Shown here: one piece after another, positions 27,159 to 36,611 of the stretch
Position numbering within the stretch: position 1 is the first letter of the stretch
Layout of the letters: every line of letters starts with the position of its first letter
Origin: Selenomonas sputigena ATCC 35185
Lineage (GTDB): Bacteria; Bacillota; Negativicutes; Selenomonadales; Selenomonadaceae
NCBI RefSeq assembly: GCF_000208405.1
Contig: NC_015437.1
Coordinates: 2,225,501-2,289,500 of the forward strand
Direction: 5' to 3'
DNA length: 64,000 bases
The notes under the pieces: model-generated
Told to the model about the DNA's origin: nothing
Seen by the model: the letters and a program-made list of their open reading frames with translations, nothing else
Database searches by the model: none
Translations under genes and position numbers: made by a program

Positions 27159-27407
27159 GAGATCAGTCCTCCTAACTTACATTGGCAGTCACTTGGATCT
27201 ACACGCCTTTCACAAAACGAGTCCTCGCGCAGTGAAATTTCCCCGAGTGCTTCGCGCACCAAGATGCGACCGAAATGCAGACTGCTTTCTTGCTTTTCCT
27301 GCTTCATGATTCCATTGACGAAAAGCCGCCCCGTGCGCCCCGCCTTTTCCAACAGGCAAGCGCCCAGGAGCGGCTTCCTTGCGGGTGCGCTGCCGGCGCG
27401 CCCTTCC

Positions 27408-28514
27408 TCAGACTACGGCATTCTTGCTGACGATCAGCGGGTAGTTCGGCGCCCCCTTGAGCCAGCGACCCTTCGTGATCACGACGTTCTTGTCGCAGAT
27501 CACATTTTCGACGAGCGCATCGTCCTCAAGGTCGCACTTCTCCATGATGATGGAATTTCGGATCTTGACGCCCTTGCCCACCGTCACGCCGCGGAACAGG
27601 ATGCTGTTCTCGACCTCGCCGTAGACGACGCAGCCGTTCGCGACGAGCGAGTTCTGGACGTGTGAGGACTCCTTGTACTGCACGGGCACGCCGTCCTTCG
27701 ACTTCGTGAAGATGAAGCCGTTCTGCATGAAGAGCTCTTCCCAGTTCGCAGGTTCGAGCGCCTCCATGTTGGCGCGGTAGTACGAGGCGGTCGAGGCGAC
27801 ACACGCCGTATAGCCCTCGTGCATACAGCCGTACATTGTGTAGCGATCGGCGCGGCGGATGATGCCGTCGAGCACGAGATCCGTGCCGCCGTGCTCGTAC
27901 GTCGAGCGCACCATATCGACGAAGATGCGCTTCTCCATGAGCAGCGCTCCGTTCGACACCTTCGACCCCTGATAGACGACGGGCTTCATGGCGATGTCCT
28001 CAATGAGGCCGTTTTCCGCCGTCTCAATGACGATGCTCTCGCCCGGCACTTCCTCCCTCACGATGTTGTAGACCATCGTGATGTCCGCGTTCGTGTTCTG
28101 ATGGAAACGCAGCACGGGCGCGAAGTTCATGTTGTAGATGTAGCTCGCGTTTGCGAGAAGCACATACTTCTGTGCGCTGTGCTCGACGAAGTCGATGTTC
28201 TGGTAAAAGGTCTTGAGGTCGCCGGGGCGCGTGTCCTTGTCGCCCTTTGCGGGCGGCAGATAGAACATGCCCTCGTGACGCCTCGCAAGATCCCAGTCCT
28301 TGCCCGAGCGCAGGTGATCCATGACGGAACGAGACTGCTCAGGCAGCACGATGCCGACATGACTGATACCGGAGTTGACCATGCTCGAAAGCGCGAAGTC
28401 AATGACGCGGTAGCGTCCCGCAAACGGCATGGAGCCGATGGGCCGGCTCTCGGTCAGCTCCTTGATGCGCCCGCTGTCTTCCTGCAGGTTGATGAGTCCC
28501 ATGACCGTGTTCAC
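27408..28514 (-). CDS. glgD: Glucose-1-phosphate adenylyltransferase regulatory subunit
   Basis: 368 aa from GTG 28514. It is related to GlgC but has lost the catalytic GGxGxRL pyrophosphorylase loop: the N-terminus reads GLINLQEDSGRIKELTESRP. It keeps the left-handed beta-helix C-terminal domain. In Firmicutes GlgD pairs with GlgC and modulates ADP-glucose synthesis. It lies 39 nt downstream of glgC. Confidence 0.92.
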   Translation of the reverse strand: MNTVMGLINLQEDSGRIKELTESRPIGSMPFAGRYRVIDFALSSMVNSGISHVGIVLPEQSRSVMDHLRSGKDWDLARRHEGMFYLPPAKGDKDTRPGDLKTFYQNIDFVEHSAQKYVLLANASYIYNMNFAPVLRFHQNTNADITMVYNIVREEVPGESIVIETAENGLIEDIAMKPVVYQGSKVSNGALLMEKRIFVDMVRSTYEHGGTDLVLDGIIRRADRYTMYGCMHEGYTACVASTASYYRANMEALEPANWEELFMQNGFIFTKSKDGVPVQYKESSHVQNSLVANGCVVYGEVENSILFRGVTVGKGVKIRNSIIMEKCDLEDDALVENVICDKNVVITKGRWLKGAPNYPLIVSKNAVV

Positions 28515-28553
28515 AATGTTTCACTCCGTTCCTCGAAATCTTGCTGCAAGGTT

Positions 28554-29708
28554 TCAACCGGCCTGCTTGCTGCCCGCTTCCGCCGTGATAACCTCATTCT
28601 CGGGAATGACGGCGATCGCGCCTTCCTCGCCCTCGACCTTCGCGCCGGCTGCAATCGTCGCCCCCTGCGCGAGGATTGCATGATCGACGACGGCGCCTTC
28701 CTCTATCTTCGCGAACGGCATGATGACCGAATTCGTGACGCGTGCGCCCTTGCCGATGCGAACGCCCTGGAAGATCACGGAGTTCTTCACCTGGCCAAAG
28801 ACCATCGAGCCTTCGCTCACCATCGAGCGGCTCACATGCGCCTCGCGGCCGACGTAGTGCGGCGGCAGCGAGGGATTGGACGAATAGATGCGCCAGTTGC
28901 CGTCGAGGGCGAAGGGCGGCTCATCCTGCAAAAGATCCATGTTCGCCTGCCACAGGCTCTCGATCGTGCCGACGTCCTTCCAATAGCCGTCGAAGGCGTA
29001 GGTGAAGAGACGCGCTTTGTCGGCGAGCATCTTCGGGATGATGTTCTTGCCGAAGTCGTGGCTCGACATGGTGTCCTTCGCATCCTCTTCCAGGTACTGC
29101 TGCAGGAACTTGCGGTTGAAGATGTAAATGCCCATCGAGGCGAGGTTCGACTTCGGCTCGGACGGCTTCTCCTCGAACTCAAGGATGCGCCCATCCTTGT
29201 CGGCGTTCATGATGCCGAAGCGCGACGCCTCTTCCCACGGCACCTCGATGACGCCGATCGTCGCCTCCGCCTTGTGCCCCTTGTGCGCCTCAAGCATCCA
29301 CGAGTAATCCATCGTGTAGATATGGTCGCCCGAAAGAATCAGCACATATTCGGGATCGACGATGTCGATGAAGTTGATGTTCTGATAGATGGCGTCCGCC
29401 GTGCCCTGATACCAGTCGGCGCCCTTCTCGCGCGCATAGGGCGGCAGAATGAAGACGCCGCCGTCCTTCTTGTCGAGATCCCACGCGCTTCCCGTCCCGA
29501 GATAGTTGTGAAGCTCCAGCGGACGATATTGCGTGAGGACGCCGACCTTGTCGATGCCGGAATTGGCGCAGTTGCTCAAGGGAAAATCAATGATGCGGTA
29601 CTTGCCGCCAAACGGTACGGCGGGCTTTGCGATCTTCTTCGTCAAGGCGCCCAGGCGGCTTCCCTGTCCGCCCGCCAAGATCATGGCCAGATACTCTGTT
29701 TTTCTCAT
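28554..29708 (-). CDS. glgC: Glucose-1-phosphate adenylyltransferase
   Basis: 384 aa, GAGGAGGG site. It makes ADP-glucose from glucose-1-phosphate and ATP, the committing step of glycogen synthesis. The nucleotide loop [27 protein letters not shown], and the Glu-Glu-Lys sugar-phosphate motif (FEEKP) are intact. It is the first gene of the glg operon. No confident promoter was identified in the AT-rich region 29709-29926, which holds no gene. Confidence 0.95.
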   Translation of the reverse strand: MRKTEYLAMILAGGQGSRLGALTKKIAKPAVPFGGKYRIIDFPLSNCANSGIDKVGVLTQYRPLELHNYLGTGSAWDLDKKDGGVFILPPYAREKGADWYQGTADAIYQNINFIDIVDPEYVLILSGDHIYTMDYSWMLEAHKGHKAEATIGVIEVPWEEASRFGIMNADKDGRILEFEEKPSEPKSNLASMGIYIFNRKFLQQYLEEDAKDTMSSHDFGKNIIPKMLADKARLFTYAFDGYWKDVGTIESLWQANMDLLQDEPPFALDGNWRIYSSNPSLPPHYVGREAHVSRSMVSEGSMVFGQVKNSVIFQGVRIGKGARVTNSVIMPFAKIEEGAVVDHAILAQGATIAAGAKVEGEEGAIAVIPENEVITAEAGSKQAG

Positions 29709-29926
29709 AAGAATCCCTCCTCGGGGCGCACTTCGCCGCGCCCATATTTCACCTTGCTAACCATCGCGCTTTTCCGCCCATGCGGAGGAAACGAATGTCT
29801 TGCTCTTTCGCATTTTCTTACGTTTTTATATCTATTCCACAAAACACGAAGATTTCCTGCTGTAATAGCCGTGGAAAATGTTTTTTTCTCGATTTTTCAA
29901 ACTCTTGTCCACGGAACGCAGCACAT

Positions 29927-29951
29927 AAAAAAGGGCGGCCGCACGCCGCCC
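29927..29951 (-). terminator. Terminator of the envelope operon
   Basis: On the minus strand GGGCGGC-loop-GCCGCCC followed by TTTTTT, directly after the stop codon of the 98-aa membrane protein. Confidence 0.85.
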
Positions 29952-29952
29952 G

Positions 29953-30249
29953 TCAAAGGAAAAGCATGGCGATCGCCCCGATGAAGAGCGCTATGCCGAT
30001 GCCGCGCAAGAAGCCCGATGTCGCCTTGCCGAAGCTCCCGAGGTACTTTTCCGCAAGCGGCTGCAGGAAGAAGAGCAGTATGGAAACCGCAGCGATGAGA
30101 AGCGGCACATCATGCGTGTAGAGTGCGTAGCCAAGTCCGAGGATGACGAGCGCGAGGTTGCGCTTCGTGTTTCGTCCGCGCGTCTTTTCCTGCGCCTTCG
30201 CCTCCGGCGGCGGCTTCGGGATTCTCCGATAATGATACGATTCGCTCAT
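29953..30249 (-). CDS. Small membrane protein of unknown function
   Basis: 98 aa. The N-terminal 30 residues are basic and proline-rich. Two or three hydrophobic segments follow (LALVILGLGYALYTH, LLIAAVSILLFFL and FLRGIGIALFIGAIAML). No family recognised. It starts 10 nt after the amidase gene, so it is the last gene of that operon. Confidence 0.7.
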   Translation of the reverse strand: MSESYHYRRIPKPPPEAKAQEKTRGRNTKRNLALVILGLGYALYTHDVPLLIAAVSILLFFLQPLAEKYLGSFGKATSGFLRGIGIALFIGAIAMLFL

Positions 30250-30258
30250 GTCGTCCTC

Positions 30259-30834
30259 CTACAGGCGCGAAGCGCTCGCACAAATCCCGGAGAGCTTCGC
30301 GTAGAGGTTCTTGCCCGGGCAGAGCGTCGAGTTGAAATCACGATGTCCGAAGACCGTACCCGCGCCGGGCTTTAGCTTGTAGCGATGCGAAAGTTCCGCG
30401 ATGAGGCGCATGGCGGAATCGAGCTGCACGGTCGTCGGCTCCGCCTGCTCGAAGTTGCCGACAAGGTTGATGCCGATCGACGTCGCGTTGTGATGCCAGC
30501 AATGCGCGCCAACGGCGTCGAGCGGACGCCCGCGCTCAATGATGCCATTCTTGTGCACGACGAAGTGATAGCCGATGCCCGACCAACCGTTCTGCAGATG
30601 CCACTGGTGAATCGTCGCTGCCGACACATCTCGATCCGTGTCGCCGATATGGTGCAGGATGATGCTGTCCGTGAAGCTTCGCTTATCAAGCTCCAAGAAC
30701 GTCAGATTCGTCTCCACGACATGCACGCCGTTCGAAATGGCTGCCTTCGCTTCCTCGGGCACAAGGAGACTCGGCGCGACATAGGCGCCCGCGGCAAGAA
30801 GGACGGCGCTCTTGAGGAAATTTCTGCGATTCAT
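30259..30834 (-). CDS. Tat-exported N-acetylmuramoyl-L-alanine amidase (Amidase_2/PGRP-like)
   Basis: 191 aa if started at ATG 30834, which puts the twin-arginine motif NRRNFLK at the N-terminus followed by a hydrophobic run ending before AKAA. A GTG at 30867 adds 11 residues; neither has a strong ribosome site. The domain is a PGRP/Amidase_2 zinc amidase: zinc His in ILHHIGDT, then YHFVVHKNGIIERGRP, HCWHHNATSIGINLVG, and GHRDFNSTLCPGKN with the second His and the Cys. It should cleave the MurNAc-L-Ala bond of peptidoglycan in the periplasm. Confidence 0.85.
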   Translation of the reverse strand: MNRRNFLKSAVLLAAGAYVAPSLLVPEEAKAAISNGVHVVETNLTFLELDKRSFTDSIILHHIGDTDRDVSAATIHQWHLQNGWSGIGYHFVVHKNGIIERGRPLDAVGAHCWHHNATSIGINLVGNFEQAEPTTVQLDSAMRLIAELSHRYKLKPGAGTVFGHRDFNSTLCPGKNLYAKLSGICASASRL

Positions 30835-30885
30835 ATAGGAGATACCCGCTTTCTGTTTCTGGTTCACTCTTGGTTCATTTTGGGT

Positions 30886-32601
30886 TCATGCTGATTCCGT
30901 GAGCACGCGCGTCGAAAAGCTGCCCGCCCCGCCCAAGTGAAGTTCCTTTTCGTGCTGCTCTCGAAGCGTCGAGCGATGCCCGACGCTCACGATGCCCATC
31001 TCGGGCAGCTCGTGCGCGAGCATTTCATACAGTTCCTTCTCGCGCGCCTCGTCGAGCGCACTCGTCGCCTCGTCGAGGAACACCCACGCCGGGCGCACGA
31101 GCAGGATGCGTGCAAAGGCGATGCGCTGCTGCTCGCCAAGCGAAAGGATGTGACTCCAATCGGCAGCCTCGTCGAGACGCGGGAGAAAGGCTTCCATGCC
31201 GACGAGCCGCAGCGCACGTTCCATCTCCTCGCGCGGGCCTTGCGCCGTCAAAGGATACGCTACGGCGCGCGCCAGCGTGCCGAGCGGCAGATAGGGGCGC
31301 TGCGAGAGGAAGAGCCGCTTTTCATTCGCTGGGAACGCTGCGCGGCCACGCGCGAACGGCCAAAGCCCTGCAAGAGCGCGAAGAAGCGTCGACTTGCCCG
31401 CGCCCGACGCGCCCGTGACGAGAAGCGCTTCGCCCGGCGCGAGCGAAAATGAGCAGCCTTGCAAAAGCTCCGTGCCGTCGGGCAGGGAGACGCAAAGTCC
31501 CTCCACGTCAAGACCGCCTGAAGACGTCGAAAGCGTGACAGCGCTCTCCTTGGCATCGACCTCTTCCATGTGCGCCGTGAAGCCGCTCAGTCGACGCACG
31601 ACAGCCGCATACTCGGCAATCGATCCGTATGCCTCGACGAAGTAGGAAAGCGCGTCCTGCACCTTGCCAAAGGCCGAGATCGTCTGCATGAGTCCGCCCA
31701 AGGCCATCTCCCCGCCGAAGTAGCGCGGCGCCGCCATGACGAGCGGCACGATGATCGCGAGCTGCGCGTAGCCGTTGATGTAGAAGTTCAGGATCTTCGT
31801 CTGACGCATGAGTTCGCGGAAGTTGCCGATGACACGCGCGAAGCGCTCGGAAAAGCCGCGCACCTCCTGCGTTTCACCGCCGTAGAAGGCGACGCTCTCG
31901 CTGTTTTCGCGCACGCGCATCATGCTGAAGCGAAAGTCCGCCTCGAAGCGCTGCTTCTCGAAGTTCAGCCCGATGAGCTTTCTGCCGACGCGGTGCGCGC
32001 CGACCGTGCCCAAGACGGAGTAGATGAGCGAGAACCACAGCATGTAGCCGTAGATGTGAAACTCCCAGCTGCCGACAGGAACGGTCAAAACGCCTGACAG
32101 ATTCCACAAGACGACGGCAAACGCCGCGAGCGTCGTCAGCTGCTTCAAGAAGCCTACGGAGAGCGTGAGCGTCAGCTCGACGAACTGCCCGATGTCCTCC
32201 GATATTCGCTGGTCGGGATTGTCCGTGCCCTCGGCAAGCGTTTCGAGCTTGTAATAGGCGCGATTCTCCATCCAGCGTGCGAGGTAGCGATCCGTGAGCC
32301 ATGTGCGCCACTTGATCTGCAGCATCTGCCGCAGATAGATGGCGTAGACGGCGACGGCGATATGCACGAAGGCGAGAAACGCGAACTTGCCGACGAGCGG
32401 CCAGAAAAGCTCGTACTCGTAAGCCTGCAGCGCGTTGTAGAACTCGTTGTACCAATCGTTGATCAGGACGAGCATGCCGACCGCAACGAAATTCAGCGCG
32501 ATGACGACGGCGAGAAGCCCTCGCGCCTTCCACTTCTCCTCGGAAAACCAATAGCCGCGAACAATCGCGCGGCATATACGCCAGACGCTCTTCTTCTCCA
32601 C
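30886..32601 (-). CDS. SbmA/BacA-like ABC transporter, fused membrane and ATPase domains
   Basis: 571 aa from GTG 32601 behind GGGGAGA. The N-terminal about 340 residues form an ABC_membrane_2 (YddA/SbmA-type) domain. The C-terminal ATPase has Walker A GASGAGKST, the signature LSLGEQQR and Walker B FLDEATSALD. Relatives take up or export peptides, vitamin B12 or long-chain acyl compounds; the substrate here is unknown. Cotranscription with an amidase and a GT/methyltransferase protein points to an envelope role (inference). Confidence 0.88.
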   Translation of the reverse strand: MEKKSVWRICRAIVRGYWFSEEKWKARGLLAVVIALNFVAVGMLVLINDWYNEFYNALQAYEYELFWPLVGKFAFLAFVHIAVAVYAIYLRQMLQIKWRTWLTDRYLARWMENRAYYKLETLAEGTDNPDQRISEDIGQFVELTLTLSVGFLKQLTTLAAFAVVLWNLSGVLTVPVGSWEFHIYGYMLWFSLIYSVLGTVGAHRVGRKLIGLNFEKQRFEADFRFSMMRVRENSESVAFYGGETQEVRGFSERFARVIGNFRELMRQTKILNFYINGYAQLAIIVPLVMAAPRYFGGEMALGGLMQTISAFGKVQDALSYFVEAYGSIAEYAAVVRRLSGFTAHMEEVDAKESAVTLSTSSGGLDVEGLCVSLPDGTELLQGCSFSLAPGEALLVTGASGAGKSTLLRALAGLWPFARGRAAFPANEKRLFLSQRPYLPLGTLARAVAYPLTAQGPREEMERALRLVGMEAFLPRLDEAADWSHILSLGEQQRIAFARILLVRPAWVFLDEATSALDEAREKELYEMLAHELPEMGIVSVGHRSTLREQHEKELHLGGAGSFSTRVLTESA

Positions 32602-32611
32602 AAACTCTCCC

Positions 32612-33955
32612 CTATCTCTTCTTTGCTACGACCTTCCATTGATAAGCGTGAAGCTCCTCCGGATCGACGCCCGTTGCCAAAAGGGCGGCAAGCTGCGCGA
32701 TAAATGCCTGATCGTGCTCCGTTTCCTCCCTTGACTCAAACACCTTCTGCGGCTCCAAGCCTGCCGCCTCCAAAAGCGCAAGGAGCTCCGTGCGCGTGAA
32801 AAAGCGCAGGTGCGTGCGGTCGAGAATGCCCGCTTCCTCATACTTCCAGCGCCCCGCAAGCATCATGCGGAATACGGAGAAATGCATGACGTTCGGCGTG
32901 CTGACGAGGACGCAGCCGCCCGGCTTCAGGAGAAGCGCGAGATTCGTCATCGCTCGCTGCGGCTCACGCAAATGCTCGATGACATCGCCCAAGATGATGT
33001 AATCGAACTTTTCATGCCACTCAGGCCGATCGAGCGTCTCCACATCGAGCGCCTCGACAACGGAGAAATGGCGGGCGAACGCTGCCGCCTGCTCGTCAAA
33101 TTCGATGCCGTACGTCTTCGCCCCAAGATTCGCATTACGCACGGTGAGAAGCGTCACGCCACAGGCACAGCCAACCTCAAGTACGCTAAGCGAAGGCTTC
33201 TGCAGATCCATCATCTGCAGAAGATCCAGCCGCGGATTGAAGGAGTACGGATATTTCAAGCCGTGCTTGCGCGTAAAATTCTCATCATCTTCCTGATCAT
33301 AGGATAGCCGCAGCTCATTTCGATGGACGAACGCTCCGTGCGCGACAATGCACGGCCGCTCTATCTGCCAGAAGCGCAGGCAAATGTCAAGCATGAGGAA
33401 CGGCGTCGTATGAAACTCCTCTGAAAAGCCGCCCATATCGAGCAACACCTGACGCTGCGCGAGGACGCAGAACTCCAAAACGGCCGAAACAAACGAAACG
33501 TCCAGATTCGCGGACAACTCTTCAGCAAAGAGCCCCATCCCCTCGGCATCTTGATAGGGGAGACGCTGGTCTTTGAACAACTCCTGCGCCTTGTCCACAC
33601 CCACGGGAGCCTGCAGCATCGGCACGACGAGCGAAACTCCGCCACTGCCGTCTGCGGCCCGTTTCATGGAGCGGAGCGCTGCCGGCACAAGGACGTAGGG
33701 CGCTGCTGAAAACAAAATTTCCCGTCCGCTCGCATATTGAAGCGCCGCGTTGCAAGAAGCCGCTATACCTGCTCCCCTGCCGTCGAAGAGCACCGCAGAA
33801 GGATCTTGATCCAAAAAAGTCACGGCCTCCGCATTCTCGCCGCAGTAGACAAGGATGCGCTCGTATTCCTCTCCCGAATAATTTTCTTGCAGGTATGCCC
33901 GCACCATGCGCGCTTCCTGCACATCCCCCGTCAAAAGCATAACGATCGTCAGCAT
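32612..33955 (-). CDS. Glycosyltransferase-like / SAM methyltransferase fusion
   Basis: 447 aa from the ATG at 33955, behind AAAGGTGG. The first about 230 residues resemble a family-2-type glycosyltransferase fold (TIVMLLTGD start, ILFSAAPYVLVPAAL, then VLLDMGGFSEEF), but no clear DxD sugar-nucleotide motif was seen, so that half may be non-catalytic. The second half is a class I methyltransferase (LEVGCACGVTLL, FDYIILGDVIEHLREP, LLLKPGGCVLVSTPN). It is the first gene of an operon with the SbmA-like transporter. Likely modifies a surface polysaccharide or lipid (inference). Confidence 0.75.
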   Translation of the reverse strand: MLTIVMLLTGDVQEARMVRAYLQENYSGEEYERILVYCGENAEAVTFLDQDPSAVLFDGRGAGIAASCNAALQYASGREILFSAAPYVLVPAALRSMKRAADGSGGVSLVVPMLQAPVGVDKAQELFKDQRLPYQDAEGMGLFAEELSANLDVSFVSAVLEFCVLAQRQVLLDMGGFSEEFHTTPFLMLDICLRFWQIERPCIVAHGAFVHRNELRLSYDQEDDENFTRKHGLKYPYSFNPRLDLLQMMDLQKPSLSVLEVGCACGVTLLTVRNANLGAKTYGIEFDEQAAAFARHFSVVEALDVETLDRPEWHEKFDYIILGDVIEHLREPQRAMTNLALLLKPGGCVLVSTPNVMHFSVFRMMLAGRWKYEEAGILDRTHLRFFTRTELLALLEAAGLEPQKVFESREETEHDQAFIAQLAALLATGVDPEELHAYQWKVVAKKR

Positions 33956-34002
33956 GCGCTTCCACCTTTCCGCGCGAATCTTTCTCACGTCCACACTGTT
34001 TC

Positions 34003-34031
34003 AGTATAACGGCTTTCATCGCTTCACGCAA
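34003..34031 (-). promoter_or_regulatory. Promoter of the envelope operon
   Basis: Minus strand TTGCGT (34031-34026), 17-bp spacer, TATACT (34008-34003). Its -35 overlaps that of the divergent promoter, so the two polymerases may exclude each other. Confidence 0.6.
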
Positions 34032-34051
34032 GGACTTCCTTATGTTACAAT
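34023..34051 (+). promoter_or_regulatory. Promoter of the 34100 membrane protein gene
   Basis: TTCACG (34023-34028), 17-bp spacer, TACAAT (34046-34051), about 50 bp upstream of the start codon. Confidence 0.6.
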
Positions 34052-34099
34052 GGAGGAAAGTTTTGTCTGCTGCTCCTCCCTCCCCGAAAGGAAAAACCT

Positions 34100-34756
34100 A
34101 TGCCATCATACAAATACATCCTGCTCGCTCTCATCTTCCTATCCCTCGTGCTGCTCTACCGCTGGCTTCCCAACCGAAAGATCTGGGCACTCTTCTCCCT
34201 CACGCTCCTCTTCGCAGGAGCAGCGGCGTTCTGGAGCTTCCCGCCGCCGCCCGCGTCCAAGATGACGGAAGAAGAACGCAGCGAGATTCATCAGCAGCAG
34301 GAAATCTTCACCGCCTGGTACGACGAGCACAAGAAGAACATCACACAGCTCGACTACAACTGGCAGCAGTACCACAACATCCTTGAGAGCTTCAAAGAAG
34401 GCGCGATCGACATCCAGACGGCCTACGTGCGTCTCACGCAGCTCGCCGAAGACGCCAAGCACACGCGTGACGCCGTCGACGCGCACATCCCGCCGCTCGC
34501 GCTCAGCGGCATCAACTACGACCTCTGCGCCGCCGTGCGGCAGAAGACGCTCGCCTACGCCGAAGCGCAGCAGCAGGTGATCAGCCGCACGAAGAACGCC
34601 GCCGACCCCGCGCAGCTCCTCACGCGCGACGTCGCCGAGCAGAGCCGCATCCTGGAGGACACGATGATCCGCGAATCGCCGCCCGGCCTCTTCCTCGCCG
34701 AAGAAATCAGCGCACTGCGCGAAAATCTCACGATTCCGCCGGAAAAGGACGAATGA
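34100..34756 (+). CDS. Bitopic or two-TM membrane protein of unknown function
   Basis: 218 aa. Two hydrophobic segments (about residues 6-22 and 28-46) precede a mostly helical, charged domain, probably extracytoplasmic, rich in Gln/Glu and coiled-coil-like between about 60 and 115. No family recognised. It has its own promoter and is followed by the long inverted repeat, so it appears monocistronic. Codon usage matches the GC-rich neighbours. Confidence 0.7.
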   Translation: MPSYKYILLALIFLSLVLLYRWLPNRKIWALFSLTLLFAGAAAFWSFPPPPASKMTEEERSEIHQQQEIFTAWYDEHKKNITQLDYNWQQYHNILESFKEGAIDIQTAYVRLTQLAEDAKHTRDAVDAHIPPLALSGINYDLCAAVRQKTLAYAEAQQQVISRTKNAADPAQLLTRDVAEQSRILEDTMIRESPPGLFLAEEISALRENLTIPPEKDE

Positions 34757-34761
34757 CGAAT

Positions 34762-34940
34762 CGTGCTGCACCGTCCATAAGCGAAGCCTTTTTGGAGCGA
34801 GCGTCAAAAAGCCCGCCCATTCCCCCTTCGACCAAGATTCTCGTTCAAGCGAAGCGCGTTTGAATCTTGGTCGTTCTTTAGGGGAATGGGCGGGCTTTAG
34901 CTCGCGGAAATATTGCCTTCGCATTGGGCGGTGCAGCACG
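34762..34940. repeat. 179-bp imperfect inverted repeat
   Basis: Two arms of roughly 85 bp face each other across a short centre. Outer matches are CGTGCTGCACCG / CGGTGCAGCACG, middle matches are AAAGCCCGCCCATTCCCC and its complement, inner matches are CGACCAAGATTC and its complement. It lies between convergent genes. It could be a MITE-like insertion or an oversized bidirectional terminator. Confidence 0.85.
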
Positions 34941-34973
34941 CGTGCCTCTTATGTTGGTTCTTGGCTCTACGAT

Positions 34974-36353
34974 TCAGCCATTTCTCGCCGCTGCGACGCG
35001 TGCGCGGTACAGACTGCGCAGCCTATGCCAGAGCATCGGCACGACGAGCATCGGCACGCCCATGTAGAAGGCCTGCCGCAGGTCGGGCGTGAAGGCGAGC
35101 ACGACGAGGCAGAAGACCTGCGCCCAGATGCCGAAGAGCGTCACATAAGGAAAGAACGGCGTCTTGTAGCGCAGGGTATGCTCCAGCCCCTCGGCGATGA
35201 GGCGGCGGCGGAAGCGATACTGACTCCAGCAGATCGAAATCCACGCGATCGCCCCCGTGCAGCCCGATACAGCGAGAAGATACGTATAGACCGCCGAATC
35301 GGGATTGAACGTGTAGAGCAGGATGACGAGCCAGCACGCCGAAACCGACATGAGAATGGAATTGCGCGGCACGCCCTTGCTGTTGATCTGGGCGAGAAAT
35401 GCCGGCGCCATGTCCATGCGAGCGAGCGAATAGAGCGCCCGCGCACTCGAATAAAGACCCGAGTTCGAGCACGACACGGCGGCCGTCAGAACGACGAAGG
35501 CGAGCGCGGCCGCCAAGGAGTCGAGGCCGTGCGCGGCGAGCGCCGCCGCAAAGACGCTTTCGGAGATGCTCGCCTCTTCCCACGGCAGAATGGAGATCAG
35601 AAGGGAGATCGGGACGATGTAGAGCGCGATGATGCGCCACGTCACGTTGCGCACGGCGATGGGGATGCTCTTCTCCGGCTCTTTGCACTCGCCCGCCGCA
35701 AGGCCGATGATCTCCGTGCCTTGGAAATTCACGAGGATGATGACCATCGTCAGGACGATCGCCCACCAGCCGTTCGGCGTGAAGCCGCCGCTCGAAAGGA
35801 GGATGCGCGTGCCGATGAATCCCTCTCCGCCGAAAAGCCCGAGACAGATGAGCGCCGCCACGACGCTGAAAGCAACCAAGGCCAGGATCTTCACAAGGGA
35901 CAGCCAGAACTCGCTCTCGCCGAACTTGTCGACGCGAAAGAGGTTCAGCACGGTCACGACGAGGCCGAAGAACACGGCCCACCACAGCTGGCTGACTTCG
36001 GGCACAAAATTGTTCATGATGATGCCCGCGGCGATCATCTCGGACGGCACATACGCCATCCAGTTGAGCCAGTACGCCCAGCCCACGCCGCACGCCCACG
36101 TCGAAGAGATGTTCTCGCGCGCATAGGCGACAAAAGAACCCGAAACAGGCTTGGCGACCGCCAGCTCCGCCAAGGAGAGCATGACGCAGAGCACGATGAC
36201 TCCGCCCAAAAGATACGCCAGGATCGCCGCCGGCCCTGCCTTTTCCAGCACATACCCCGTGCCGAGAAAATAGCCGCTGCCAATGACCCCGCCGAGCGAA
36301 ATCATCTGCACATGCCTGTTCTTCAACCCTCTGTTCATCTGCGTCCCATTCAT
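34974..36353 (-). CDS. APC-superfamily amino-acid permease
   Basis: 459 aa with about 12 membrane segments. The start (MISLGGVIGSGYFLGTG) is the conserved first helix of amino-acid/polyamine/organocation transporters, and VNFQGTEIIGLAAGE in the middle is the AAT-family consensus. It is close to the aromatic/neutral amino-acid permeases of Firmicutes, but specificity cannot be read. ATGs at codons 1 and 6 are both possible starts. It is monocistronic, from the promoter at 36434-36462. Confidence 0.88.
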   Translation of the reverse strand: MNGTQMNRGLKNRHVQMISLGGVIGSGYFLGTGYVLEKAGPAAILAYLLGGVIVLCVMLSLAELAVAKPVSGSFVAYARENISSTWACGVGWAYWLNWMAYVPSEMIAAGIIMNNFVPEVSQLWWAVFFGLVVTVLNLFRVDKFGESEFWLSLVKILALVAFSVVAALICLGLFGGEGFIGTRILLSSGGFTPNGWWAIVLTMVIILVNFQGTEIIGLAAGECKEPEKSIPIAVRNVTWRIIALYIVPISLLISILPWEEASISESVFAAALAAHGLDSLAAALAFVVLTAAVSCSNSGLYSSARALYSLARMDMAPAFLAQINSKGVPRNSILMSVSACWLVILLYTFNPDSAVYTYLLAVSGCTGAIAWISICWSQYRFRRRLIAEGLEHTLRYKTPFFPYVTLFGIWAQVFCLVVLAFTPDLRQAFYMGVPMLVVPMLWHRLRSLYRARVAAARNG

Positions 36354-36433
36354 GGCCTTGATAACACAACCTTCCGTATGATGAAGTTAAAACCCCCTAG
36401 AGAAACTCTCTGCACGAATACAGCTTAAGGACA

Positions 36434-36462
36434 ATACTACACCAAACGCAGGGAAATGCCAA
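36434..36462 (-). promoter_or_regulatory. Promoter of the amino-acid permease gene
   Basis: Minus strand TTGGCA (36462-36457), 17-bp spacer, TAGTAT (36439-36434), leaving a leader of about 75 nt with a small AGAG/CTCT hairpin. Confidence 0.6.
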
Positions 36463-36611
36463 GCGAATATTTCTGAGAAATCGCAGGATTTTTTGACATC
36501 CCGATCCCCCTCGTCTTTCACCGGGAGATGTGTTACTATATATAGTATATAGTAGACAAGCGTCCGCAACGAACATTGCGGAATTGAATCATAAGGAAGA
36601 GCAGAAAGCAC

